DNA from: Desulfuromonadaceae bacterium
GTDB taxonomy: Bacteria; Desulfobacterota; Desulfuromonadia; Geobacterales; Pseudopelobacteraceae
Direction: 5' to 3'
Assembly (NCBI GenBank): GCA_028688955.1
Contig: JAQTXD010000003.1
Coordinates: forward strand, 48,305-112,304
Length of the DNA stretch: 64,000 nucleotides
Shown: positions 35,408 to 43,629 of the stretch, piece after piece
Position numbering within the stretch: the stretch's first letter is position 1
Layout of the letters: every line of letters starts with the position of its first letter
Made by a program: the position numbers and the translations under genes
Notes under the pieces: model-generated
Seen by the model: the letters and a program-made list of their open reading frames with translations, nothing else
What the model was told of the DNA's origin: nothing
Databases searched by the model: none

Positions 35408-36438
35408 TGCGCGTTGCAACAGATCGTGTCTGCATTGTCATGATGAGTGCAGTTGGTGATACGGTGCATGTCCTGCCGGTGCTGCACGCGCTCAAACGGG
35501 CGAACCCGGCGATGCAGGTAACCTGGATACTGCAGCCGGGACCGGCCATGCTGGTACGCGGACACCAGCTGGTTGATGAGATCATCCTGTTTGACCGTAC
35601 CAAAGGTGTTCGTGGCTTTCTTGACGTGCGCAAAGAGCTGCAGGGGCGGGCTTTTGATCTGGTTCTCGATCTTCAGGTGTATTTTAAAGCCAACATAGTG
35701 GCGTCATTTGTCACCGCCACGGTAAAACTCGGTTTTGACTTTGCCCGTGCCCGTGACTTGAACTGGCTTTTTACCACACACCGGATTCCATCCCATACCA
35801 TGCAGCATGTTCAGGATCAGTATCTCGAATTTTGCGACTGGCTGGGGGTGCCGACAGAGCCGGTGACCTGGGGACTGGGACCGTGGAACGAGGTTGAGCG
35901 TGCCTGGCAGAGAGATTTTTATTCACGTATCAGCCGTCCATCGGTGGCAATTGTTGTGGCAACAAGTAAATTGCAGAAAAACTGGCTTCCCGAACGGTGG
36001 GCGGAGGTCTGCGATGCGCTGCACTCACGTTTTGGTCTGCAGCCGATTCTTGTCGGGGGGCGTTCTCCTGCGGAGGTTGAGTGCGAGCGGATTATTATGG
36101 AACGGGCGAAACATCCACCGGTGACAGCACTGGGAAATGGCGGCTTGCGTGGTCTTGTGGGCATTCTGGATGGGGCCGAACTGGTGATTTCACTTGATAC
36201 CGGTCCGTTGCATATCTCTGTGGCCCTTGATCGCCCGGTTGTTTCGCTGATGGGGTATTCCAACCCGAAGCGGGTTGGGCCGTATCGTAAATATAGTGAC
36301 TTGATGGTTGATGTGTATGGTGATCCGGGGGAAGATTATCCTATAACCATGGAGAATCGAAAGGACAGGATGAAGCTTATTACCGTCAATGATGTCCTTG
36401 AAAAAGTTCAGAGGTGGCGGACGAACTACGCAGTATAA
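35404..36438 (+). CDS. Heptosyltransferase (GT9, WaaF/WaaC-like)
   Basis: A 344-residue GT-B glycosyltransferase of family 9, which transfers heptose from ADP-heptose onto the LPS inner core. N-terminal motif VCIVMMSAVGDTVHVLPVLHALKRANP (about 9-35) is typical of the acceptor site. The donor-site region shows PILVGGRSPAEVECERII (about 212-229), LVGILDGAELVISLDTGPLHISVALDRPVVSLMG (about 248-281) and GPYR. The DTGPLH motif is diagnostic of the family. Whether heptose I or II is added cannot be told; the C-terminal MGYSNPKRVGPY fits WaaC as well as other GT9 enzymes. It is coupled to the kinase gene upstream and overlaps lpxK convergently by 13 bases. Confidence 0.85.
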   Translation: MMRVATDRVCIVMMSAVGDTVHVLPVLHALKRANPAMQVTWILQPGPAMLVRGHQLVDEIILFDRTKGVRGFLDVRKELQGRAFDLVLDLQVYFKANIVASFVTATVKLGFDFARARDLNWLFTTHRIPSHTMQHVQDQYLEFCDWLGVPTEPVTWGLGPWNEVERAWQRDFYSRISRPSVAIVVATSKLQKNWLPERWAEVCDALHSRFGLQPILVGGRSPAEVECERIIMERAKHPPVTALGNGGLRGLVGILDGAELVISLDTGPLHISVALDRPVVSLMGYSNPKRVGPYRKYSDLMVDVYGDPGEDYPITMENRKDRMKLITVNDVLEKVQRWRTNYAV

Positions 36439-37520
36439 TCCTGTACCAGTTTGATCAGCATGTTTTTCAGGAGTTCCGGGTTGTCTATGGTCAGATCCAG
36501 CCGTGCAAGCAGTGTCCGGGATGCTAATTCCGGTGAAAGCCCCGTCAGCTTGACACCGTCTTTTTCCGTAGTTATCAGAACATCCGCTCCGCTTTCACGA
36601 AATGCCTCGGCAATTTCAGCACATCGTTCCCGATTATAAACGCTATGATCCGGGAAGTTGAGACAGCGAACAACAGTAAGCCCCTCCACACGCAGCCCTT
36701 CAAAAAATGAATCAGGATCTGCAATTCCGGCAAACACCAGCGCTTTTTTGTCGAGACACTCCGTAAACGAGATGGGTGTGCCGCCGGTCAACGGTAGTAA
36801 ATCAGCGAGCTTGTGACGGGAAAGGCAGTGGGGGGATTTCCCCGTATTTGCCGGAACAAGGGCAGTTTGCGGTGTGCGTGTGAAAATAGTCAGGTCTGCC
36901 CGACGTGCGGCTGACGCAGGTTCTCGCAATATACCGGCCGGGAGTGTCAGGCCGTTGCCGAATGGCCGGGTAAAATCCTGCAGGAGGATGTTCAGGTTTC
37001 TATACAGACGCAAGTGCTGAAAGCCATCATCAAGCAGAAAAATATCCGGCGAAAGTTGCTGAAAAGCCATCTGGCCGGCAGTATACCGGTCTGGCCCGAT
37101 CACGACCATTAGCCCTGGAATCGTTGTTGCCAGCAGATACGGCTCGTCCCCGCATTCCTCCGAACGCAGCATAACCGTGGTTCCGTCACTGACAACACAG
37201 GTCTGTCCCTCCAGAGATCCACCATAGCCACGCGACAGCACGGCGACCCGAAGCCCCTCTGATAGCAGAAACCGGGCGATATAGGCGGTTACCGGTGTTT
37301 TGCCGGTGCCGCCGACTGTAATGTTGCCGATCGAAACTACTGCCCGGGAGAGACGGTATGTCTTCAGTACTCCACGTTTGAACAGTTGTGCCCTCAGTCG
37401 CAGGGCAGATGAATAGAGCCACGCCAATGGCGTGAGGAACAACAGAAAAAACGTATCGCCTGTCCTGGTGCGATTACCGGATGCAAGGTCCCGCCAGTAT
37501 GAGTGTAATGTCCCGTTCAT
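36426..37520 (-). CDS. lpxK: Tetraacyldisaccharide 4'-kinase LpxK
   Basis: Phosphorylates the 4' position of the lipid A disaccharide at the inner membrane. A 364-residue protein with a hydrophobic N-terminal segment (about 23-42, membrane anchor) and the P-loop GNITVGGTGKTP (about 65-76). Further motifs are VLSRGYGG (about 94-101), GDEPYLLA, LLDDGFQHLRLYR (about 160-172) and ITTEKDGVKL (about 316-325), all expected for LpxK. The ATG overlaps the waaA stop by 4 nt, so it is the last gene of the long minus-strand envelope operon. Its 3' end overlaps the heptosyltransferase gene on the opposite strand by 13 bases. Secure assignment. Confidence 0.95.
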   Translation of the reverse strand: MNGTLHSYWRDLASGNRTRTGDTFFLLFLTPLAWLYSSALRLRAQLFKRGVLKTYRLSRAVVSIGNITVGGTGKTPVTAYIARFLLSEGLRVAVLSRGYGGSLEGQTCVVSDGTTVMLRSEECGDEPYLLATTIPGLMVVIGPDRYTAGQMAFQQLSPDIFLLDDGFQHLRLYRNLNILLQDFTRPFGNGLTLPAGILREPASAARRADLTIFTRTPQTALVPANTGKSPHCLSRHKLADLLPLTGGTPISFTECLDKKALVFAGIADPDSFFEGLRVEGLTVVRCLNFPDHSVYNRERCAEIAEAFRESGADVLITTEKDGVKLTGLSPELASRTLLARLDLTIDNPELLKNMLIKLVQDYTA

Positions 37521-38800
37521 AGGTATCCTGCCAACGCTTCCATGTGTCGCCCGGTGGCGCCGCCGTTATCCCGCAGCAGTTTCAGGCCGTTCTGCCCCAG
37601 GATTCTACGCAGATCAGCGCTTGTAATCAGATTCCGGCATGCAGCGGTCAACTCTTCCTGATCCAGTACCTGAATACCGGCACCGTACCTCAGAACCAGT
37701 TCTTCGATTTCCCGGAAATTACCCATGTGCGGGCCAAAAACGCTTGGAACACCGACTGATGCCGGTTCAAGCAGGTTATGTCCACCAACCGGCACCAGAC
37801 TGCCGCCGACGTAGGCGAGATCTGCCAGCGCGTACAGGTTCATCATCTCGCCGACGGTGTCTACCAGTAAAACGTCTCCTCGTCGCATCGGCTCGGCATC
37901 GGAGAGAGCGGTGCGTCTTCGGTAACGGATACCTGCATCACTCAACAGTGCCGCAATTTCTCCCACTCGTGCCGGATGTCGTGGGACGAGGACCAAAAAC
38001 AGATCGCAGATTTCTGCAGATAACTCCCTGTAGGTTGAAATTACAAACTGTTCCTCGCCGTCACGGGTGCTCCCGGCGGTCAGAATGCAGCACTGCTCAG
38101 GGATTGAGTACTGCCGGCGCAGCGAGGAGCGTTCTTCTTCGGTTACCTGCCGGGTGGGGATATCGTTTTTGAGGTTTCCGGTTACCCTGACCGTCTGGTG
38201 GTTGGCACCGATGGCGATGATCCGTTCTTTACCAACCGCTGACTGCATGCAGACCGACGAAAAACAGCGCAGTGCCGGACGGAAAAACCAGCTGAAGAAC
38301 AGGTAACGGTTGAAGGAACGGTCGGAAATGCGTCCATTGGCAAGCACAAGCGGGATGCCGTTTCTGGCAGCCTCGCGGGAAAAATTAGGCCAGATTTCGG
38401 TTTCCATGATGATGATAATCTGCGGCTTTACCGCGCCAATGATGGCACGTACTGCTGGGAGAAAATCGAACGGGAAATAGAGGCAGAGGTCAATTTCAGA
38501 AAATCCGCCGGCGGTCGCTTTTCCGGTTTCGGTCGTATTCGACACCACGAGAGCATGCTCTGGATAGCGGAGCCTGAGCGCTTTAAGAAGCGGCCGTGCT
38601 GCTATTATTTCACCCACTGAAACGGCGTGCAGCCAGATAACCGGCCGCCCGGCGATTGCCGCCAGCTTCCGCTGCGGGACTAGGCCAAACCGTTCTGCGG
38701 TTGCCAGAGGCCAGCCCAGCTTGATGGAACGGTAAATGTTGAAGAGAACTACGGGAACCAGCAGGAAGAGAGAGAGTATGTTGTAGGCGAAAAAAAACAT
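37517..38800 (-). CDS. waaA: 3-deoxy-D-manno-octulosonic acid transferase WaaA (KdtA)
   Basis: Membrane-associated GT30 enzyme transferring Kdo from CMP-Kdo to lipid IVA. A 427-residue protein with an N-terminal anchor (residues 5-22). The catalytic-Glu segment is WLHAVSVGE (Glu64), followed by VVSNTTETGKATA (about 85-97), METEIWPNF (about 132-140), and the donor motif GSLVPVGGHNLLEPASVGVPSVFGPHMGNF (about 335-364). Whether it is mono-, bi- or trifunctional is not readable. The stop is overlapped by lpxK, and the upstream PAP2 gene ends 7 bases before the start. Clear assignment. Confidence 0.95.
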   Translation of the reverse strand: MFFFAYNILSLFLLVPVVLFNIYRSIKLGWPLATAERFGLVPQRKLAAIAGRPVIWLHAVSVGEIIAARPLLKALRLRYPEHALVVSNTTETGKATAGGFSEIDLCLYFPFDFLPAVRAIIGAVKPQIIIIMETEIWPNFSREAARNGIPLVLANGRISDRSFNRYLFFSWFFRPALRCFSSVCMQSAVGKERIIAIGANHQTVRVTGNLKNDIPTRQVTEEERSSLRRQYSIPEQCCILTAGSTRDGEEQFVISTYRELSAEICDLFLVLVPRHPARVGEIAALLSDAGIRYRRRTALSDAEPMRRGDVLLVDTVGEMMNLYALADLAYVGGSLVPVGGHNLLEPASVGVPSVFGPHMGNFREIEELVLRYGAGIQVLDQEELTAACRNLITSADLRRILGQNGLKLLRDNGGATGRHMEALAGYL

Positions 38801-38807
38801 GGTCGTA

Positions 38808-39491
38808 TCACGCTGCTGCTGTGGGTGCTTCGTCCCGGTCGAGCCGCAGCAGATAATATAACGCGACGGCGATCAGGTGAACCATCCCCCACGCCCAGAG
38901 ATTGTCGCTCAGAAAGTGCCCCCCCTGCGTGATGCGGGCTGCACTCATCAAAAAACCAAAACAGAGTCCGCCAATCAGCCACGCACGGGCAATCTCCGGT
39001 TTTTTACGGCGATAAATAAAAAAAGGAGCGGACAGATAAAATGCAGCGGATGCGTGACCGGAAGGGAACGATCGGCCTTTGTGGGCAATCCCCTTCTGCC
39101 AGGGGTGTAAAAATTCTTTTGTTCCGCCAAACTGAACGATTTCCCGGGGGCGTGGCCGTCCCCAATAATCTTTAAAAACGGTGTTAACGATCAATCCTGG
39201 ACCGAGGATCAACAGAATAACAAGAAAGAGTCCTGGGCGAATCCAGGAGCGTCTCAGCGGAGAGAGATAACCGATGATGGCAGCTACCAATCCACTTGCG
39301 CCCAGGGCAATTGATGGTCCCCTATCCAGGACATAGAGCAGGTGCCATGGCTGCTGATCACCGATAGGCCATTTACCGTCAATAAAAAATGGTGCTGAAA
39401 CGATTAAATCAGCACCGGTAACCGCAATAATGAATGTCGCGAGTAGGAGAATAGTGAGGGGTATGGCAAAGTCACGTATTTTGCTGTTCAT
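38808..39491 (-). CDS. PAP2-family membrane phosphatase, possible lipid A phosphatase
   Basis: A 227-residue integral membrane phosphatase of the PAP2 superfamily. The three active-site motifs are present in order: KDYWGRPRP (about 107-115), PSGHASAAF (about 141-149) and ARITQGGHFLSD (about 184-195). Hydrophobic segments at about 9-28, 63-77, 84-104, 150-160, 166-185 and 198-215 place the site at the periplasmic face. It lies in the lpx operon between the acyltransferase gene (4-nt overlap) and waaA, which makes a lipid A 1- or 4'-phosphatase (LpxE/LpxF-like) or undecaprenyl-pyrophosphate phosphatase role plausible. Substrate is unproven. Confidence 0.85.
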   Translation of the reverse strand: MNSKIRDFAIPLTILLLATFIIAVTGADLIVSAPFFIDGKWPIGDQQPWHLLYVLDRGPSIALGASGLVAAIIGYLSPLRRSWIRPGLFLVILLILGPGLIVNTVFKDYWGRPRPREIVQFGGTKEFLHPWQKGIAHKGRSFPSGHASAAFYLSAPFFIYRRKKPEIARAWLIGGLCFGFLMSAARITQGGHFLSDNLWAWGMVHLIAVALYYLLRLDRDEAPTAAA

Positions 39492-40402
39492 AGTGCGTCT
39501 CCAGCCCGTTTCCAGCGTCGGTGCACCCAGTACCAGTCCGCGGGATGGGCACAGATAAAGTCTTCGAGCTGCCGCGACAGTGCCTGGATATCCTGTACAA
39601 CACCGACTTCAGAATGATCACCGCAGAGCGTGTACTCTGGCAGGAATGTAAGTACGTGGCGAGCATGTTCTCTATAGCCGAATACAGGGACAATAGGCAC
39701 TCCTGTTTTACGGGCAATGATGGCGGGAGCTTTGTTTGCCCAGGCTTTCCTGCCAAGAAATTCAATCAAGGCACCGTTGTCTGCGAACACCGCCTGGTCG
39801 GCCAGCATGCCGATGACACCTTTATTCTTCAGGACACCGAGGATTGGCCGCAGGGCCGCCTTGCTATAAATGACTTTGTTGCCGTACCCCATTCTCATCT
39901 TTTCGACAATGGTATTCAGATATGGATTGTTCTGCTTGCGGGCAATTGCCCATACATTCTCATTCAGATGTTTATTGAATGAAAGTGAAATCAGTTCCCA
40001 GTTTCCGCAATGGCCGCTTATACAGAGTACACCGGTGCCTTTGCTTCGAGCCTGCTGGAAGTTTTCCAAACCATTTACCATCATTGAATTAATTAAATCA
40101 TCACCTTTTCCATGATACAGTCGACACACCTCTACAATGGAGATTCCCAGGTTTATGAAAGTTGCCTTGGCAATTTGTTCAGCCGTTTCAAAGCGTCCTG
40201 TCCATGATGGATGGCGCATCATGTAGGGGAGGGCCAATCCGATATTTTCAATTGCAATTGTCCTGCGAGAGCGAAGAACGTTGTACAAAAAGATACCGAT
40301 CGTGGTTCCAATTCGAGTGGATTGAGAACGGGGAAGGGCTGCAACAAAAAGGGTGAACATATAGAAAAGGGCTGCCTGCAGCAGCCAGATCAGTTTATTC
40401 AT
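39488..40402 (-). CDS. Lipid A acyltransferase (LpxL/HtrB family)
   Basis: A 304-residue inner-membrane acyltransferase that adds a secondary acyl chain to Kdo2-lipid IVA. Residues about 5-23 form a membrane anchor. The catalytic HX4E dyad is His131 and Glu136 in GHCGNWELISL. Further motifs are ARKQNNPYLNTIVEKMR and GMLADQAVFADNGALIEFLG (about 197-216), typical of LpxL/LpxM-type enzymes. The gene overlaps the PAP2 gene by 4 nt and directly follows lpxB (1-nt overlap). Whether it acts as LpxL or LpxM cannot be decided, and the acyl donor chain length is unknown. No second family member is in the window. Confidence 0.9.
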   Translation of the reverse strand: MNKLIWLLQAALFYMFTLFVAALPRSQSTRIGTTIGIFLYNVLRSRRTIAIENIGLALPYMMRHPSWTGRFETAEQIAKATFINLGISIVEVCRLYHGKGDDLINSMMVNGLENFQQARSKGTGVLCISGHCGNWELISLSFNKHLNENVWAIARKQNNPYLNTIVEKMRMGYGNKVIYSKAALRPILGVLKNKGVIGMLADQAVFADNGALIEFLGRKAWANKAPAIIARKTGVPIVPVFGYREHARHVLTFLPEYTLCGDHSEVGVVQDIQALSRQLEDFICAHPADWYWVHRRWKRAGDAL

Positions 40403-41601
40403 TACGGAGACTCGGTGTATGTGACGGCCGAGTCAGTATTGATGCCACACAAGGATAGAGCGATACGGGCAGTGTTGACGGACGCTCCGCCACACCCCAG
40501 TTTCGCGCGCACATCACCAAGTTTGTGGGCGATTGCGGTGTGATAGCTCCTGTCGGTAAGCAGTTTTTCAATTTCGCTGGCTATTGTTTCCGAATTGGCC
40601 TGATCCTGTATCAACTCCTGAACAACGGTTTCCCCCGCGACAATATTGCAGAGGCCGATGTTGGGAACTTTTATCAGTCGCTTTGCCAGTTGATAGGTAA
40701 GTGGTGAAAGTTTGTAGATAATAACCATCGGCGTCCCAACCAGGGCGATCTCGAGGGTTACCGTACCGGAAACTGAAATTACCGCATCGCATGCCCGGAT
40801 CATGTCATGTATCCGGTCCCGTGTAGTCGTTACGTCAAGCCCTGCCGCTTTTAATTGGGGAACAATGTCGTCACTTTTCAGTGTTGAAGCCAGTGGCAGA
40901 ATAAATTGAATATCCGGAAAGCGCTCTTTCAATCTGACTGCGGCGGCAATTATAACCGGCAAAAGTCGCTCTATCTCGTTGTGACGACTGCCGGGAAAGA
41001 GGCCGACTGTTTTCTTTAACGGGTCGAGGCTGAAGCTTGTAGCCGCCACTGCACGGTCAATAGATACTGCTACCAGGTCAAGCATCGGGTGCCCGACAAA
41101 CGTGACCGGTACCCCGGCTTTTTGGTAAAATGGTGCTTCGAAGGGGAGTATTACCGCCATATGATCAACCAGCCGGGCAATCTTTTTGACCCGACCCTGG
41201 CGCCAGGCCCAGATCTGCGGGCTGATGTAATAGAGCACTTTCACGCCTGCTTTTTTGGCAACTTTGGCCAGGCGCAGATTAAAGCCGGGGTAGTCTATCA
41301 AGACCAGCAGGTCAGGCGGTGCTTCCAGAATAATGCGTTTGAGCATTTTGAAGGCGGCCGATATGACATCAAAGTGTTTGATAACTTCGACAAGACCAAC
41401 AACAGCCATAACACTTGAGTCGACAAGAGTGTCAACTCCTGCTTCGCGCATGCGGGTTCCGCCAATGCCAAAGAAGTGCAACTCGTGATCAAGCTTGTGT
41501 GCTTCTCTGACAAGGTCGGCACCATATATGTCGCCGGATGCTTCACCGGCGACGATCATGATGCGGCGCCCGTTATGTTCGGCAGATATTTTGTTATCCA
41601 A
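40402..41601 (-). CDS. lpxB: Lipid-A-disaccharide synthase LpxB
   Basis: A GT19 enzyme condensing UDP-2,3-diacylglucosamine with lipid X at the membrane. A protein of about 399 residues with the start motif MIVAGEASGDIYGADLVREA (about 15-34). FFGIGGTRMREAG (about 44-56), YYISPQIWAWRQGRVKKI (about 117-134), FVGHPMLD and LFPGSRHNEIERLLPV (about 202-217) follow. TTG at 41599-41601 is chosen as start because AGAGG lies six bases upstream and couples it to the gnnB stop by an 8-base overlap. The next ATG at 41557-41559 is an alternative. If gnnA/gnnB products are used, the substrate carries an amide-linked 3-acyl group. Secure family, uncertain start. Confidence 0.93.
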   Translation of the reverse strand: MDNKISAEHNGRRIMIVAGEASGDIYGADLVREAHKLDHELHFFGIGGTRMREAGVDTLVDSSVMAVVGLVEVIKHFDVISAAFKMLKRIILEAPPDLLVLIDYPGFNLRLAKVAKKAGVKVLYYISPQIWAWRQGRVKKIARLVDHMAVILPFEAPFYQKAGVPVTFVGHPMLDLVAVSIDRAVAATSFSLDPLKKTVGLFPGSRHNEIERLLPVIIAAAVRLKERFPDIQFILPLASTLKSDDIVPQLKAAGLDVTTTRDRIHDMIRACDAVISVSGTVTLEIALVGTPMVIIYKLSPLTYQLAKRLIKVPNIGLCNIVAGETVVQELIQDQANSETIASEIEKLLTDRSYHTAIAHKLGDVRAKLGCGGASVNTARIALSLCGINTDSAVTYTESP

Positions 41602-42688
41602 CCAGTGCCTCTCGTATGGTCTGTGCAACCAGGCGCACTGATTCTTCAGGCATTTCCGGATATATCGGCAGTGACATACATCGACTTGCGACTGATTCGG
41701 CTACCGGAAGATTTACATCTGAGCAGGCTTTGGCAAATACATCCTGTTTGTGGAGCGGTATGGGGTAGTACACTGCTGATGAAATCTGTTTTTCAGCAAG
41801 TCTAGCCATGATGGCATCACGGTGGTCCGTCAATACGGTATACTGGTGATAAACATGAACACCGGTACCATCCTCGTGGGGAACCGTCACGATATCGCCA
41901 AGCAATTCTGAATAGAGGTGGGCAACGCGGCGACGCCCGGCGTTGAACTGATCGATCCGCTGCAGCTTTACCCGCAGGATGGCTGCCTGGATATCATCAA
42001 GACGGCTGTTGTATCCGATGACGCTGTGGTGGTAGCGAATGTGACTGCCATGGTTGCGGAGTACCTTGATCTGTTCTGCCAGTTCATCCGTTGCACAGGT
42101 AATCAGGCCACCATCGCCATAACAACCCAGGTTTTTACTCGGGAAGAAGCTGAAACAGCCGAGCGAGCCGATGGTCCCTGTCATTGCTCCATGTATTCCC
42201 GCGCCAAATGATTGGGCACAATCTTCAATCAGAGTCAGGCCATTTTTGCTGCAGAGTGCAGTAATTGGTGCCATATTCGCCGGTTGTCCGAACAGGTGGA
42301 CAGGGATGATAGCCCTTGTGCGGGGGGTGATGGCTGCTTCAAGTAACGCGGTGTTTATGTTGAATGTGCGAGGGTCGATATCGACAAATACCGGAGTTGC
42401 CCCGGCGTAACAGATCGCTTCTGCTGTGGCAATAAACGTGAACGGCGTAGTTATTACCTCATCACCTTCCTTGATGCCGGCAGCAAGGATGGCAAGCTGG
42501 AGTGCGTCGGTTCCGGATGCGCAGGAGATAGCGTGTTTTGCTCCAAGGTATGCGGCTGTTTCCTGTTCAAAGGCGGTCACGTTTGGCCCCAGAATAAATT
42601 GGCAACTCTCGATAGCTCCAAGGACCGCCGCATCAATTTCTGCTTTAAGTGTGTGATATTGATTCTTTAGATCAACCATGGGTATCAT
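41594..42688 (-). CDS. gnnB: DegT/DnrJ-family sugar aminotransferase, GnnB-like
   Basis: A 364-residue PLP-dependent aminotransferase of the DegT/DnrJ/EryC1 family. Seen: MVDLKNQYHTLKAEID, SGTDALQLAI (about 58-67), PVHLFGQPANM, LIEDCAQSFGA (about 152-162) and the PLP-binding lysine in SFFPSKNLGCYGDGG (about 181-195). The location between lpxA/gnnA and lpxB is the one described for gnnB of Acidithiobacillus ferrooxidans. GnnB there transaminates UDP-3-keto-GlcNAc to UDP-GlcNAc3N, so that lipid A carries an amide at position 3. WecE-type or PseC-type roles are alternatives, but the operon position strongly favours GnnB. Its start overlaps gnnA by 4 nt. Confidence 0.8.
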   Translation of the reverse strand: MIPMVDLKNQYHTLKAEIDAAVLGAIESCQFILGPNVTAFEQETAAYLGAKHAISCASGTDALQLAILAAGIKEGDEVITTPFTFIATAEAICYAGATPVFVDIDPRTFNINTALLEAAITPRTRAIIPVHLFGQPANMAPITALCSKNGLTLIEDCAQSFGAGIHGAMTGTIGSLGCFSFFPSKNLGCYGDGGLITCATDELAEQIKVLRNHGSHIRYHHSVIGYNSRLDDIQAAILRVKLQRIDQFNAGRRRVAHLYSELLGDIVTVPHEDGTGVHVYHQYTVLTDHRDAIMARLAEKQISSAVYYPIPLHKQDVFAKACSDVNLPVAESVASRCMSLPIYPEMPEESVRLVAQTIREALVG

Positions 42689-43629
42689 GAAGGCCTCCTG
42701 TCCAGACTGAGATTGATTTTGAGCGCTGTCTCCAATGCCATTCGACCGTCACGGCCGCTTACTTCAGGTTCTTTCCCTTCACGAATCGCAGTCAGGAATG
42801 ACTCAATTTCACTTCTGAGTGCATCAGCTTCGCCCAGTTGTCGCTCTTCCACCTTAACGTTAGGTACCCCGGGAAACAATTCCCCAACTCCCTGCTGGGC
42901 AATCAGCATCTTACGGTTTTGAAAGTCGAGGGTAAGATAGGCGTTGCGCTGAAAAATACGCATTTTGCGTTCGCTCTTCAGGCTGATACGGCTGGCGGTA
43001 ACGTTGGCAACGCAGCCGTTCTCGAAAACAATACGTGCGTTGGCAATGTCTTCCTCGCCGGTAAAGACCGGTGCGCCAACGGCATCTACCCGGGCCACCG
43101 GTGATCTGACAATATGCTGAATAATTTCAATGTCGTGAATCATCAGGTCAAGAACCACATTTACGTCCGTACCGCGTGGTTTGAAGGGGGCAATGCGAAC
43201 TGATTCGATAAACAGCGGATCCTGTAGTACACCGTCAAGTGCCTGCAGAACCGGATTAAAGCGTTCCAGATGGCCGACCTGAAATACGGCGTTGTTTTTT
43301 TCTGCCAGAGCTATCAGTTCATCGGCTTCTTCAATCGTTACAGTGATTGGCTTTTCAATCAACACATGTACGCCCGCTGCCAAAAAATCCCGTGCGACGG
43401 TGTAGTGAAACTGTGTGGGAACGACAACGCTGACCGCATCAACGTTGCCGATAAGCTCTCTATGGTCGCTGAAGGCGGCGGTCCCATGTGATGCAGCAAT
43501 TTCTGCCGCCCGTTTCGGATCGTTGTCCACAACACCAACCAGATTGACATCAGGAATGGCAGCATATTTCTGTGCGTGAAAATTGCCCAGGTAGCCGACG
43601 CCTATGACCGCAGTTCTGAGTGTTTTCAT
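42685..43629 (-). CDS. gnnA: Gfo/Idh/MocA-family oxidoreductase, GnnA-like
   Basis: A 314-residue NAD(P)-dependent sugar oxidoreductase. The N-terminal Rossmann motif is VIGVGYLGNFHAQKYA (about 8-23), with VDNDP after the second strand suggesting NAD+. EKPITVTIEEADEL (about 90-103; Lys in EKP catalytic) and GHLERFNPVLQAL plus LDLMIHDIEII (conserved His) are typical of Gfo/Idh enzymes. Placed between lpxA and gnnB and overlapping both by 4 nt, it is best read as GnnA, which oxidises UDP-GlcNAc at C3. A WlbA-like enzyme is an alternative, less likely by context. Confidence 0.8.
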   Translation of the reverse strand: MKTLRTAVIGVGYLGNFHAQKYAAIPDVNLVGVVDNDPKRAAEIAASHGTAAFSDHRELIGNVDAVSVVVPTQFHYTVARDFLAAGVHVLIEKPITVTIEEADELIALAEKNNAVFQVGHLERFNPVLQALDGVLQDPLFIESVRIAPFKPRGTDVNVVLDLMIHDIEIIQHIVRSPVARVDAVGAPVFTGEEDIANARIVFENGCVANVTASRISLKSERKMRIFQRNAYLTLDFQNRKMLIAQQGVGELFPGVPNVKVEERQLGEADALRSEIESFLTAIREGKEPEVSGRDGRMALETALKINLSLDRRPS

